A stretch of 34,950 nucleotides of DNA, taken from positions 1 through 34,950 of the forward strand of contig JAJCYI010000211.1 of the NCBI GenBank assembly GCA_029263015.1, in the 5' to 3' direction. A program made the translations under genes and the position numbers. Position 1 is the stretch's first letter. Every line of letters begins with the position of its first letter. Under the pieces are notes generated by a model. That model saw only the letters and a program-made list of their open reading frames with translations, was not told the DNA's origin and did not search any database. Of this stretch, positions 8,696 through 16,295 are shown piece after piece. This stretch comes from Saprospiraceae bacterium. GTDB lineage: Bacteria; Bacteroidota; Bacteroidia; Chitinophagales; Saprospiraceae.

Positions 8696-9163
8696 ACGAT
8701 ATGCAGAGCATATCTAATAAGGAAAATTGTCTTCTCAGAATACTCTTCATATGCTTCGAGCATTCTGAGAAGACAATTTATCCGGGCTTCCAGCACCTTG
8801 TGCTGGAAATGAGCTGACTCTCGTCAGCTCACCGTGTCGGCAGCCGCTCCAAGCGGTCGGCAAGAGCCACGCCAGCGAAGCTGTCATGCCCCTTGCTATT
8901 CGACCGCGTCGCGGCTGCCGCACGGCCCAGAGGTCCCTGTCAGGGAGGCAAAGGTGACGGCTGCGCCGTCCCATTTTCTCTCTCTCCCTGCCAGGGGAAA
9001 TCTCACACCCGATGCACCACGGTGGAGGTGCAGCTCGATTTTCCATCCTGCGACTAAGTGCCGCAGCGTCTAACCCGTTCGCAAACATTGAGCGAAACAA
9101 TTGTTATTCGGATGGCAGTGCGAGTGTCACATAGTGTGAACGGCTGTTACTAAGAAGTAGCAG

Positions 9164-11008
9164 CTACCCAAGCAACTGCAATGCCAAAGCGGGCTGTTGA
9201 TTAGCTTGCGCAAGGATTGAGCTTGCCGCCTGCTGCAAAATATTAAGTCTGGTTAAATTCGCAGCTTCTGATGCAATATCAGCATCCCGAATTCTTGATT
9301 CTGCAGCTTTGAAGTTTTCACTGGCGACAGTCAGCACATTTGTTGCCACCTCAATTCTTGCTTGATTTGCTCCGATTTCTCCTCGTTGAGCAGCGAGTTG
9401 TTCGCGTTTGCGCTTAAAGATTGGTAGGGCCTGGCGGGCGTCGGCTAGGGTTTTGAGAGAGAATTCTAGGAGTGGAGCAACACCTTCTATACTGGATCCT
9501 AGTAGTACCGACGTGTTGTTAGTAGTGACACTCCCTGTTACCAGGTCCAAGACTCCGTCTCCATCAAAATCGCCCGTTGCAATTGAGAAAGGGGTGGCGT
9601 CGACACTATACGTCACAGCAACTCCGAACCCACCGCTTCCATTCCCTAGCAGAACTGAAGTCTCTGCAGCTAAATCAGCTGTTGCCAAGTCCAGGCTTCC
9701 ATCTCCATTAAAATCGCCAATTGCAACTGCGACAGGAGTTACTCCGACAGAGTAGACGCCAGCTAAAGCAAAACCACCGCTTCCATCCCCTCGTAGCACT
9801 GATGTGGTGTTATCACCGGCCTCAGCTACTGCTAGGTCTAAGATTCCGTCTCCATCAATATCGTCTAATGCAACTGAGTAAGGATCTGTGCCAACACCAT
9901 ACGCGACCGCTGCCCCGAACCCACCGTTTCCAGTACCTTGTAACACTGAGATGGTGTCGTCGTCATAGTCAGCGGTTACTAGATCCAAGATTCCATCTCC
10001 ATTAACATCGCCCGTAGCAATTGATTTAATATTTGCCGCCACAGAAAAAATGGTAGCAGCACCAAACCCACCGCTTCCATCAGCTAGCAGCACGGAGAGC
10101 TCAGTAGCAAATACTACTAGGTCGTCAAACCCGTCTCCATTGAAATCTCCTGTTCTAATTCTACGAGGAAAACTATTTCCGACATCATAACGAGTAGCTG
10201 CTCCAAACCCACCACTTCCATCACCGATAAGAATCGACGTATCGCCAAGCTGATCTGCCGTGGCTAAGTCTAGAAAACCGTCTCCATTAAAATCGCCCGT
10301 TGCAACTTCGTAAGTATTTACCCCCGCGGCCGTATACGCTGTAGCAGCACCAAAACCACCGCTTCCAGTAGCTAGTAGTACTGATACGGTATCAGGACCT
10401 ACATCAGCTGTTGCCAGATCCGAGAGCCCATCGCCATTAAAATCACCTGTAATTACTGCCCAGGGAGACGTTCCCACATCGTAAGGGCTGTAACCGTCAA
10501 ACTCCCCAGTACCAATCGCCCCCCCAACAGAGGTCTGAAGTATCGCATCATCACCAACCCCAGCTTGAAGCGACACAATGGGATTTTCCCCGGTTAAAAG
10601 TTTTTGACCATTAAATTCCGTTACCTTAGAAATCCTAAAGAATTCATCTTTAAGTGCTTGCGCTTCACCGTCCAATGCCTTTCTCTGCTGGCCACTATAA
10701 ACCCCATTTGCAGATTGCACGGCAAGTTCTTCAAGGCGAATTACAATTGATGAAAGATTTTCAATTGCAGCATCAGCAATTACTAGAAGCGAGAGGCCAT
10801 CACCAAGATTTCTTACTCCTTGGTTAAGAATACGAGAATCAGCTTTTAAGGAATCAGCAATAGCAAGCCCAGCTGCATCATCCGATGCACGGTTAATCCG
10901 CTGCCCAGAACTTAGGCGCTCAAAGACTGTCCCCAGCTCATCTGAAGTCTTTGTTAATTGTCGCTGCCCGCGAAGGCTAGCTATGTTGCTTCCAAGCGTA
11001 ATACTCAT
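9164..11008 (-). CDS. Flagellin with a seven-repeat FG-GAP (beta-propeller) insertion
   Basis: Start at 11008 (MSITLGSNIASLRGQRQL) is preceded by AGGA; an upstream in-frame extension lacks flagellin character. Of 614 residues, about 1-160 are a flagellin N-terminal D0/D1 region (VFERLSSGQRINRASDDAAG is diagnostic). The last ~90 residues are the matching C-terminal D1/D0 region (RDADIASEAANLTRLNILQQ). Where flagellins normally carry D2/D3 there are seven repeats of GDFNGDGxxDLxTAD...SVLLGxGSGGFGxA, i.e. FG-GAP/VCBS calcium-binding blades. Seven such blades are what an integrin-alpha-like propeller needs. The product should be exported by the flagellar type III system and polymerise, with the propeller on the filament surface. 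No other flagellar gene is in the window. Confidence 0.92.
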   Translation of the reverse strand: MSITLGSNIASLRGQRQLTKTSDELGTVFERLSSGQRINRASDDAAGLAIADSLKADSRILNQGVRNLGDGLSLLVIADAAIENLSSIVIRLEELAVQSANGVYSGQQRKALDGEAQALKDEFFRISKVTEFNGQKLLTGENPIVSLQAGVGDDAILQTSVGGAIGTGEFDGYSPYDVGTSPWAVITGDFNGDGLSDLATADVGPDTVSVLLATGSGGFGAATAYTAAGVNTYEVATGDFNGDGFLDLATADQLGDTSILIGDGSGGFGAATRYDVGNSFPRRIRTGDFNGDGFDDLVVFATELSVLLADGSGGFGAATIFSVAANIKSIATGDVNGDGILDLVTADYDDDTISVLQGTGNGGFGAAVAYGVGTDPYSVALDDIDGDGILDLAVAEAGDNTTSVLRGDGSGGFALAGVYSVGVTPVAVAIGDFNGDGSLDLATADLAAETSVLLGNGSGGFGVAVTYSVDATPFSIATGDFDGDGVLDLVTGSVTTNNTSVLLGSSIEGVAPLLEFSLKTLADARQALPIFKRKREQLAAQRGEIGANQARIEVATNVLTVASENFKAAESRIRDADIASEAANLTRLNILQQAASSILAQANQQPALALQLLG

Positions 11009-11240
11009 ATCAAGTCCTGCATGCCGCTCCCAAACCGAGAGCAAACGCATGCAATATCGGACTCGCGATAAGCGCAGTAATTCTGTATGAAAATCCAGAT
11101 TCCGTTGCAAAGTAAAGAGCTTACTTCGCCATTTTAGAAGGCACTCTTAGTCCCTTCTTATCGAAATTAAGTGCCAAACGCTTCACAGTAGGCCTCTCTT
11201 TAGTTCACGACTTTTTAGCTTCTCGTGAAGCAAGACGACT

Positions 11241-11282
11241 GACGGCAATGTGCCACCAAAGTGACGGCACATTGCCGTCACT
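11241..11282. promoter_or_regulatory. GACGGCA palindrome cluster, site A (candidate parS/operator)
   Basis: Contains GACGGCAATGTGCC and a full inverted repeat GTGACGGCA-CAT-TGCCGTCAC. It overlaps the last codons of the ribbon-helix-helix gene. The same palindrome recurs on the other side of the parA operon (12262-12303 and 12381-12436), suggesting binding by the RHH protein. Confidence 0.65.
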
Positions 11283-11559
11283 TTAGCCTTGCAAGTTTCT
11301 CCTCGATTGCTTCCGCAATCCACTGATTGGCTGAGATATTTCCGCTTCGAGCGTCTGCTTTTTCTCTGACCTTATCAAGAATCTCTGTATCGATACGTAG
11401 GGTGAACTTGGATTGGTCTCGACGATTCTTTTTGGGACGCCTGCTCCCCGACTCTTCAACTAGAGTCTTGAGCTTAAGGACGTCAACATTGTGTCGTGAC
11501 GTGGTTTTTGCTCGTGGTTTTTGCTCGTGAGGTAGCTTAGCAATAGAAGATTTTCTCAT
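11278..11559 (-). CDS. Ribbon-helix-helix partner of ParA (ParG/CopG-like)
   Basis: A 93-residue basic protein. The N-terminal half is disordered and Lys/Arg-rich (residues 1-48). The C-terminal half is a ribbon-helix-helix: beta strand SKFTLRIDTEI, helix LDKVREKADARSG, then NISANQWIAEAIEEKLARL. That layout is typical of the centromere-binding partner of type Ib ParA systems, where the flexible N-terminus stimulates the ATPase and the RHH dimer binds the centromere and operator. Its ATG overlaps the ParA stop (TAATG), so the two are translationally coupled. Palindromes at 11241, 12262 and 12381 are the likely binding sites. Confidence 0.8.
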   Translation of the reverse strand: MRKSSIAKLPHEQKPRAKTTSRHNVDVLKLKTLVEESGSRRPKKNRRDQSKFTLRIDTEILDKVREKADARSGNISANQWIAEAIEEKLARLK

Positions 11560-12239
11560 TACTCGTTCCCTGCCATTTTGAGTTGCTCAAAGTGCTCTCC
11601 GAAGGCGAGTTCATATAGTGGATACATCTCACTAGCCGCCTTTTGGTCGCGAAACCTTCCCGACAACTCGACAATTGAAAGGCCGTTGCCGCTTGCTCGT
11701 CCGAAAGCCTTTCGCGATACGATTGGATGCGGATAGTAGCGAACATTTTTGATATCGGACGCAAAGTCAGCCGCTTCCTCGTTATCTTTCCCGACAGCAT
11801 CAGCCTGATTTAGAATGGCGTAGGCTTTTAGATTGCGATTAGCCGGACGTATCAGGTGAACTATTTTTGATGCTTTGGCCAATTCCCAAACGTCAAAGGA
11901 TTGGGGACGAAATGGGAGAATCGCAATATCTGCAACACCTAGGGCGTACTTATGAGCGTCTGTATCTCGTCCCCCGGCGTCAATCACAACATCATCATAC
12001 TTGTCCCGAAGCTCAGGCATTTGGTCTGCAACTTCTGCCTCTATCAACCGTATGCAGGCGTACCCTGCTCCCCCTGGACACTCCGAATTCCTCAAAGACG
12101 TGAACTTTGCACTAGACCCCTGCTCATCTGCATCGATTAGCAACACGTCTCTCCCCGCCAGAGACCGCATGATTGCAAGGTTTATTGCGAGAGTTGTTTT
12201 CCCTGTGCCGCCCTTAGTTCCTCCGATACTCACGATCAT
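11559..12239 (-). CDS. parA: ParA-family partition ATPase
   Basis: A 226-residue P-loop ATPase of the ParA/MinD class. The deviant Walker A GGTKGGTGKTT is at residues about 6-16, with LLIDADEQGS and a Walker B-like DDVVIDAGGRD following; the ILNQADAV segment fits the usual later motif. It lacks an N-terminal DNA-binding extension, which places it with small type Ib plasmid ParAs. Such proteins segregate low-copy plasmids together with a centromere-binding protein. The ATG at 12239 has GGGA eight bases upstream; a TTG at 12245 is a possible alternative start. Operators upstream suggest autoregulation by the RHH partner. Confidence 0.9.
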   Translation of the reverse strand: MIVSIGGTKGGTGKTTLAINLAIMRSLAGRDVLLIDADEQGSSAKFTSLRNSECPGGAGYACIRLIEAEVADQMPELRDKYDDVVIDAGGRDTDAHKYALGVADIAILPFRPQSFDVWELAKASKIVHLIRPANRNLKAYAILNQADAVGKDNEEAADFASDIKNVRYYPHPIVSRKAFGRASGNGLSIVELSGRFRDQKAASEMYPLYELAFGEHFEQLKMAGNE

Positions 12240-12261
12240 AATCAAGTCCCTTTACTTTTTA

Positions 12262-12303
12262 TGACGGCACATTGCCGCCATAGTGACGGCATTATGCCGT
12301 CAC
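12262..12303. promoter_or_regulatory. GACGGCA palindrome cluster, site B
   Basis: TGACGGCACATTGCCGCC followed by GTGACGGCATTATGCCGTCAC, immediately upstream of parA on its promoter side. It matches the sites at 11241-11282 and 12381-12436. Confidence 0.65.
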
Positions 12304-12380
12304 GCAATCTCAGTCTGCGGCATGCTGTGGCATGTGGCTAGGTACTTTCTTTCTGTGAGACAAACAGCATACGGAACGAG

Positions 12381-12436
12381 GGTGACGGCAATGTGCCGTC
12401 AGTCTGCCGTCAATGCGACGGCAGAGTGCCGTCACC
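12381..12436. promoter_or_regulatory. GACGGCA palindrome cluster, site C
   Basis: Contains GGTGACGGCAATGTGCCGTC, then a single TGCCGTC half-site, then GCGACGGCAGAGTGCCGTCAC. Together with sites A and B it makes at least five palindromes of one family around the parA operon; a candidate centromere. Confidence 0.6.
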
Positions 12437-12551
12437 TATGTAATGTGAACAACTTTACCTATAGACAGAATACGCGATAGCGGTGAGTCTAGATGCGTTT
12501 AAACCGCTCATGGGAGGCGTGTGCGTATCGAGTAAGCACGAACTGCAGGCA

Positions 12552-12576
12552 CAAAAAAACCGCCAAGTGGGGCGGT
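12552..12576 (-). terminator. Minus-strand intrinsic terminator upstream of rep; possible end of a counter-transcript
   Basis: A 6-bp stem (ACCGCC/GGCGGT, 12559-12564 and 12571-12576) with seven A at 12553-12559, which read as a U-run on the minus strand. No minus-strand gene lies just upstream of it. A second stem-loop (TAGACT-GAA / TTC-A-AGTCTA, 12586-12613) precedes it in the minus direction. A short antisense RNA in the rep leader would fit. No convincing promoter for it was found. Confidence 0.6.
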
Positions 12577-12702
12577 GATTTTGGATAGACTGAACCTCAA
12601 CAATTCAAGTCTATTTGAGTTTCCCCCCATACGTCAATTGGCAAACTGCAAAGGCAGTGCAGGTGAGGTACGTCGCGTTTCTACAAACGATAGGGGAGAG
12701 AG

Positions 12703-13482
12703 ATGCGCATTTGCAGAGAATTTGAAGGTGGTTACGCCAGAACACAGGCAGCCGATGCAATACTTGCGGCAAAGAAAAATAGCTGCATAGGAAAGAAGGA
12801 ACTACGTTTGTTTTTCGCGGAACTTGAACGCGAGGAATCAGGAAAGAGAGTAGGGGTCGATTTCATTCTAAACGGTGAGCGTCCCAAACGCCGCATGACC
12901 AAGGGAGAGCAAGAGCAGGCCCAGAAACGCCTGTATTTGGCTCTAGACGATTGTAAATCTGAGCCACCGCTCACCACCAAGATACCCAGAAAATTTGCAA
13001 GAGCAGCCGCTAAGGGCCTCCTGGATGCCTCTGAGATGATAGCCGCTCTGTTTTACTTCAGATGGAGAAAGCCGCAGCGGCGCCGCCGCAAACTCGTTAA
13101 GAGGGGCGAGCGTTACGCCTCCTTTACCTACGAGCAAGCCCGTGCTGTGACGGGTTTAGCCAGGAGCACGCTTTGCAAAGCTTTTCAGTGTTTACGCCGT
13201 CTTAAGGTCGTTGCCGTGTCTTGGCGTCCGATGGAGCAGCTAAAACGTTTTGGAATGCTCTTTGTTGATGGAGAAGCGTTGAACCTTTACTGCAAAAAAC
13301 GCGAACGCTATAGGGGGAGCAATCCGTACAAGCGCCTGCAAAAAACAAGAACGCAGTCTGCACAAAACGCGAACGCTAATAGATCAACTCTACCTAATAA
13401 CTCTTTAAAAGCTTTTCCAGGGAAAAGGGAGACCCTAAGCGAGACGCTTTCTCGGATTCGAGGCAGGTTTGCAACAGCTTGA
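12703..13482 (+). CDS. Putative replication initiator / winged-helix DNA-binding protein
   Basis: A 259-residue, strongly basic protein with a good ribosome site (GGGGAG just before the ATG). A winged-helix segment is suggested by SFTYEQARAVTGLARSTLCKAF..LRRLKVVAVS (residues about 140-175), the helix-turn-helix-wing pattern seen in plasmid Rep proteins. The C-terminal ~50 residues are Arg/Lys/Asn-rich and look disordered. I do not recognise a family. The Rep call rests on context: it lies next to a parA operon, 140 bases upstream of three iterons, with a possible counter-transcript terminator in its leader. An alternative is a transcriptional regulator. Confidence 0.5.
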   Translation: MRICREFEGGYARTQAADAILAAKKNSCIGKKELRLFFAELEREESGKRVGVDFILNGERPKRRMTKGEQEQAQKRLYLALDDCKSEPPLTTKIPRKFARAAAKGLLDASEMIAALFYFRWRKPQRRRRKLVKRGERYASFTYEQARAVTGLARSTLCKAFQCLRRLKVVAVSWRPMEQLKRFGMLFVDGEALNLYCKKRERYRGSNPYKRLQKTRTQSAQNANANRSTLPNNSLKAFPGKRETLSETLSRIRGRFATA

Positions 13483-13621
13483 CCAAGTCTTTTAAGGCAA
13501 AGACGCTCTTCAAAACAATTTTTTACCTAACTGCTTCAGGCGGCACGTCACCCCTTTGCCAAATCCAGACCAAGACCTTTTCTTTTCTTGGATTTCCCTT
13601 TTAAGATTTCCGTTTATTAGC

Positions 13622-13677
13622 GTTGACCTTTTGTGTAGGGGGGTGTTGACCTTTTCTTCGAGGGGCGTTGACCTTTT
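13622..13677. repeat. Three iterons with GTTGACCTTTT core
   Basis: GTTGACCTTTT at 13622, 13645 and 13667 (periods 23 and 22 bp), with partly conserved G-rich spacers. Tandem repeats one or two helical turns apart, downstream of a Rep-like gene, are the hallmark of an iteron-type plasmid origin. The core GTTGACC is the complement of the GGTCAAC heptamer clustered around the neighbouring integrase. Confidence 0.65.
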
Positions 13678-13890
13678 CTCGCATGCCAAAGTTGCTACCT
13701 GTAATTTCAGGATCTTACTGACGTTCTTCCGTTGAATCTCCAATGAACTCATAGCCCTAGCTCCACTATGTAAGAACAGAGAGACGCGTTCTTCCATACA
13801 ATCCCGAAGGGGGACAACCACTTACCTGCTCCTTTCGGACAGGCTCTTTATCTTGCCCTATAAAATCACCACCTACTCACTTCGCTTTCT

Positions 13891-14190
13891 ATGCAAAGAG
13901 CCAGCATACAAGCGGCCCACAAAAAGGGGCTCACTTGGCTGGAAAAACAAGGTTACCCAATGTCACTACGTGCCGCTTCGCTACATTGGGCCTTGCCAAG
14001 TGGTACTGCGTACCCCCTGGACCCCCGCTAAGGTCGCCACACTTGCCATGAAGCTTGGGCTATTGCCGATAAGAAAACAGCTTCGGTTCCAATCGAAAAG
14101 CGGCTTAATGTCGCAAGGGGACAGCGTGTTGTTTTTGATGAGGACCTTGTAAGACTCTATCAAGTGACCAGGCACTTACAGGCGGTATGA
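13891..14190 (+). pseudogene. Possible interrupted small gene with in-frame TAA
   Basis: One frame reads MQRASIQAAHKKGLTWLEK... to LDPR, meets TAA at 14029-14031, and continues to a TGA at 14188-14190 through a second protein-like part (CHEAWAIADKKTASVPIEKR...FDEDLVRLYQVTRHLQAV). The two halves have similar composition, as if one gene of about 100 codons had gained a stop. No ribosome site was found and the family is not recognised. The rest of 13483-14419 holds the iterons and no gene I can support. Confidence 0.3.
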
Positions 14191-14387
14191 CTACTAACCC
14201 CCCGAAACACGGACTAAATCAGCAAGGGGTATGATTGGTCCTCTCCGGTATGACCACTTTCCTCACTCCTTCCAGTTAGTTATCTGCCTGCGTATGCAGG
14301 CCTTACTCTTGCCTTCTTTTCTAATCATTATTGCTTTGCTCGCCATCGGAAAGATTTGTCACTTTCACAAAGCCTTTTCTGCTCTCT

Positions 14388-14418
14388 GGTCAACGCTGGG
14401 TCAACAAACGTGTTGACC
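14388..14418. repeat. GGTCAAC direct plus inverted repeats at the 3' side of the integrase gene
   Basis: GGTCAAC at 14388-14394 and 14399-14405, with GTTGACC at 14412-14418 completing a 7-bp inverted repeat around a 6-base spacer, just beyond the integrase stop codon. Possible recombinase arm sites, attachment-site structure or replication-protein sites. Confidence 0.5.
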
Positions 14419-14419
14419 A

Positions 14420-15598
14420 TTAAGCCGCTACTTCTTTGGGCAAACAAAGACCCAGGATGAAGTTTTCGACCCGCTGAAATCCTTCTCGCTCCCACTCCTC
14501 TGTGCTGTGTCCATAGACTCGAACAGTAATTCTTTTGTCGTGAGCATGGCCGACCATGGCTTGCACCACCTGGACTGAAACTCCAGCTTGAAAGGCGTAG
14601 GTGATGAACGTATGCCTGAGCGTATGCATCGAAAATTCATTCGAAATGGACATAAAAGGAGTGTCTGCTGGAAGCCCCCGGCTGACCATTTCAGCCTGAT
14701 ACATGATGCGTCGAACCCAGGTCACAGGGCGTGCAGTGGATGGGTTTTCAAACACGTATTCTGCCCCGGCACGACCCACTTCTTTTCGCCTCTTGAGGAT
14801 TGAAAGCACGTAATCAGATAGGTAGACCCGTCGCTTTTTATTTCCCTTTCCAACAAAGGTCCACCTGCGGCCCTTGAGGCTGATATCTTCCCAGCGTGTG
14901 TGCTTTGCCGCGGTGCGTCTTGCACCAGTAAAGAGAGCAAACAGAATCAAATCTGAGAAAACGTCTTGGCTTTTTTCAAGCGTAGAGATGAACCCCCCGA
15001 GCTCATCTGGCTCAATAAATCTTTCCCGCCTGGGTATGTTGTATGTGCGGATTTGCTTTACGGGAGACCTCCCTGACCAGCCCCGCCTGATTGCAAAATT
15101 GTAGGTAGCTCGAAGGAGTTTAATCGTGTTGTTCGCCGCTCCGGTGCCCACCGTCTTTTTGATTTTGGCCTGAAGATCTATGACCATACCTGGGCTTATT
15201 TGCTGAAGGCGAAGCGTCTCAACTGCACTGAGATTTCGAAAGCAACGCTCAAAGAGTTTGACTGTCGCCAGGCGGCAGTTTCTGTCCAGCATATCCTCTC
15301 GGTACTTCTGCCAGGCGACCTCAAGTGTCTCCTTTCTGAGCGGGTCAACCTGGTCGACGGTAAGCCTTCGCTCTGTGGCCAGCTCCCGTGCCTCTTCGAG
15401 CCCTAGAGTTGGGAATTCCCCCAGGCGAACCCGCCTTCCTTTTAGCCCAATCAGATAAAAGGCTTTGTAGCCAGTTTGACTGACTCTAAACTCAAGACCT
15501 GGGCATTTAGCGTCATAGAAGCTTGCTCTTTTCTTCTTCTCTGAGTGAAGCTTCCATAGTCTTCCTTCGGTGAAGGCAAATTTGTTGTTTCTACCCAT
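14420..15598 (-). CDS. Tyrosine recombinase / phage-type integrase (first)
   Basis: A 392-residue site-specific recombinase with an excellent ribosome site (GGAGGA). The N-terminal ~75 residues resemble the P4-type arm-binding domain (YDAKCPGLEFRVSQTGYKAFYLIG). A SAM-like core-binding domain follows (residues about 85-190). The catalytic domain has Arg in FTGARRTAAKHTRW, Lys around GKGNKKRRVYL, HTLRH in MHTLRHTFITYA, GH in MVGHAHDKR, and the nucleophile Tyr in VRVYGHST. It is therefore complete. It is not next to a tRNA, and GGTCAAC repeats flank it on both sides. It could integrate or resolve the plasmid-like core. Confidence 0.93.
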   Translation of the reverse strand: MGRNNKFAFTEGRLWKLHSEKKKRASFYDAKCPGLEFRVSQTGYKAFYLIGLKGRRVRLGEFPTLGLEEARELATERRLTVDQVDPLRKETLEVAWQKYREDMLDRNCRLATVKLFERCFRNLSAVETLRLQQISPGMVIDLQAKIKKTVGTGAANNTIKLLRATYNFAIRRGWSGRSPVKQIRTYNIPRRERFIEPDELGGFISTLEKSQDVFSDLILFALFTGARRTAAKHTRWEDISLKGRRWTFVGKGNKKRRVYLSDYVLSILKRRKEVGRAGAEYVFENPSTARPVTWVRRIMYQAEMVSRGLPADTPFMSISNEFSMHTLRHTFITYAFQAGVSVQVVQAMVGHAHDKRITVRVYGHSTEEWEREGFQRVENFILGLCLPKEVAA

Positions 15599-15632
15599 GT
15601 TCCTCCTTGCTTGTTCGCTCTGTTGGCTGCCG

Positions 15633-15680
15633 GGTCAACGATTTGGTCACTTTTTCAGACCGGGTCAACTAGGGGTCAAC
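15633..15680. repeat. Three GGTCAAC heptamers upstream of the integrase gene
   Basis: GGTCAAC at 15633, 15663 and 15674, the last two 11 bp apart (one helical turn), in the promoter region of the minus-strand integrase. The same heptamer also occurs at 14388, 14399, 14412 (inverted), 15343, and as GTTGACC in the iterons. Confidence 0.55.
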
Positions 15681-15787
15681 GAATCCCACTTTTTTGGGCC
15701 TGATTCCCAATTCTGCGGTTTTCTAAGCCCCCGCCACAATGGAATAAAAGAACCACACCTGATGCACCAGGGTGCGGACATTCACTT

Positions 15788-15926
15788 GTCTACAAATTTC
15801 TCTAAATCGCTCTAAATCGCTGTGTATTACGGTGTCTACATGTCCACAACGTGTCCACAAGAACCTACTGCCTGCTTCACAGACTATAAAAAACCAATAG
15901 AATAGGCCTTGTCCACATGTCCACAA
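15788..15926. other. Repeat-rich leader of the mobilisation genes; candidate oriT
   Basis: Six copies of GTC(C/T)ACA at 15788, 15834, 15842, 15853, 15911 and 15919, plus a tandem 10-bp repeat TCTAAATCGC at 15801-15820. The segment lies immediately before a small accessory gene and a relaxase gene, where origins of transfer usually sit. No nic site can be named from sequence alone. Confidence 0.45.
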
Positions 15927-15939
15927 GCTGGTGAGTCTC

Positions 15940-16281
15940 ATGGCCAAAAGTAATCTGAAGGGTGTGCTCATCAACTTCCGATTCCTCGACCAACACTACG
16001 AGCTGAATTACCCGCAGCGACTCGAAGAACAGGCCGAGAATCAGGGCCTGAAGCTCAACGACTACGCCCGCCAGCAACTCATCCGTTCTCTAGAAGACGA
16101 CCGCCTCGACCACCTCACGGCCCTCGTCGAGCAGCTGCACAACAAAATTCGCACGCTGGAACAGACAACCGACCAGCTTCGCCAGAACCAACTGAAAGGC
16201 ATGATGGCCGTACTTATTCAGGTCTGCGATTTTAGTCCAGACCAGGCTCAGAGGCTCCTTCGCGGTGAACCACCAGTCTAA
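15940..16281 (+). CDS. Small mobilisation accessory protein (candidate)
   Basis: A 113-residue protein. An N-terminal strand-like part (LKGVLINFRFLDQHYEL) precedes a helical region (KLNDYARQQLIRSLE) reminiscent of a ribbon-helix-helix helix pair. A coiled coil follows (residues about 60-90, VEQLHNKIRTLEQTTDQLRQNQ). Small DNA-binding proteins directly upstream of relaxase genes commonly help the relaxase load at oriT; that role is inferred from position. The start could also be GTG at 15931. Fourteen bases separate it from the relaxase gene. Confidence 0.6.
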   Translation: MAKSNLKGVLINFRFLDQHYELNYPQRLEEQAENQGLKLNDYARQQLIRSLEDDRLDHLTALVEQLHNKIRTLEQTTDQLRQNQLKGMMAVLIQVCDFSPDQAQRLLRGEPPV

Positions 16282-16295
16282 TCCCAGTCTGAACC

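Larger units (their letters stand above)
8508..9032. other. Array of consecutive unrelated hairpins (array 1)
   Basis: The stretch has no credible gene but at least fifteen short-loop palindromes follow one another. Stem arms: 8523-8537, 8578-8596, 8614-8630, 8640-8650, 8652-8695 (18 bp), 8698-8714, 8724-8779 (18 bp plus a 1x1 mismatch and 3 bp), 8788-8808 (9 bp, CTT loop), 8811-8830 (8 bp, TCTC loop, GAGA on the other strand), 8844-8856, 8904-8914, 8934-8946, 8956-8970, 8986-8996 and 9013-9032. Stem sequences differ from one another, so these are not copies of a single repeat. Some are clearly terminators (8578, 8652). The rest have no T-run. The array lies between the XRE operon and the 3' end of the flagellin gene. 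Confidence 0.7.

Noticed and set aside
8448-9100. Open frames across array 1
   Set aside because: Same reasons: palindromic DNA, no family resemblance, no ribosome site.
11090-11220. Sigma-28 or sigma-54 promoter for the flagellin gene
   Set aside because: Partial matches only (a TCGATAA-like and a TGGCAC-like element); neither has a proper second half at correct spacing.
13510-13821. Minus-strand open frame over the iterons
   Set aside because: Its repeated peptide comes from the iterons; no ribosome site or domain.
13853-14152. Plus-strand 99-codon frame
   Set aside because: Composition is unlike a protein; another frame in the same stretch (13891-14190) looks more protein-like though interrupted.
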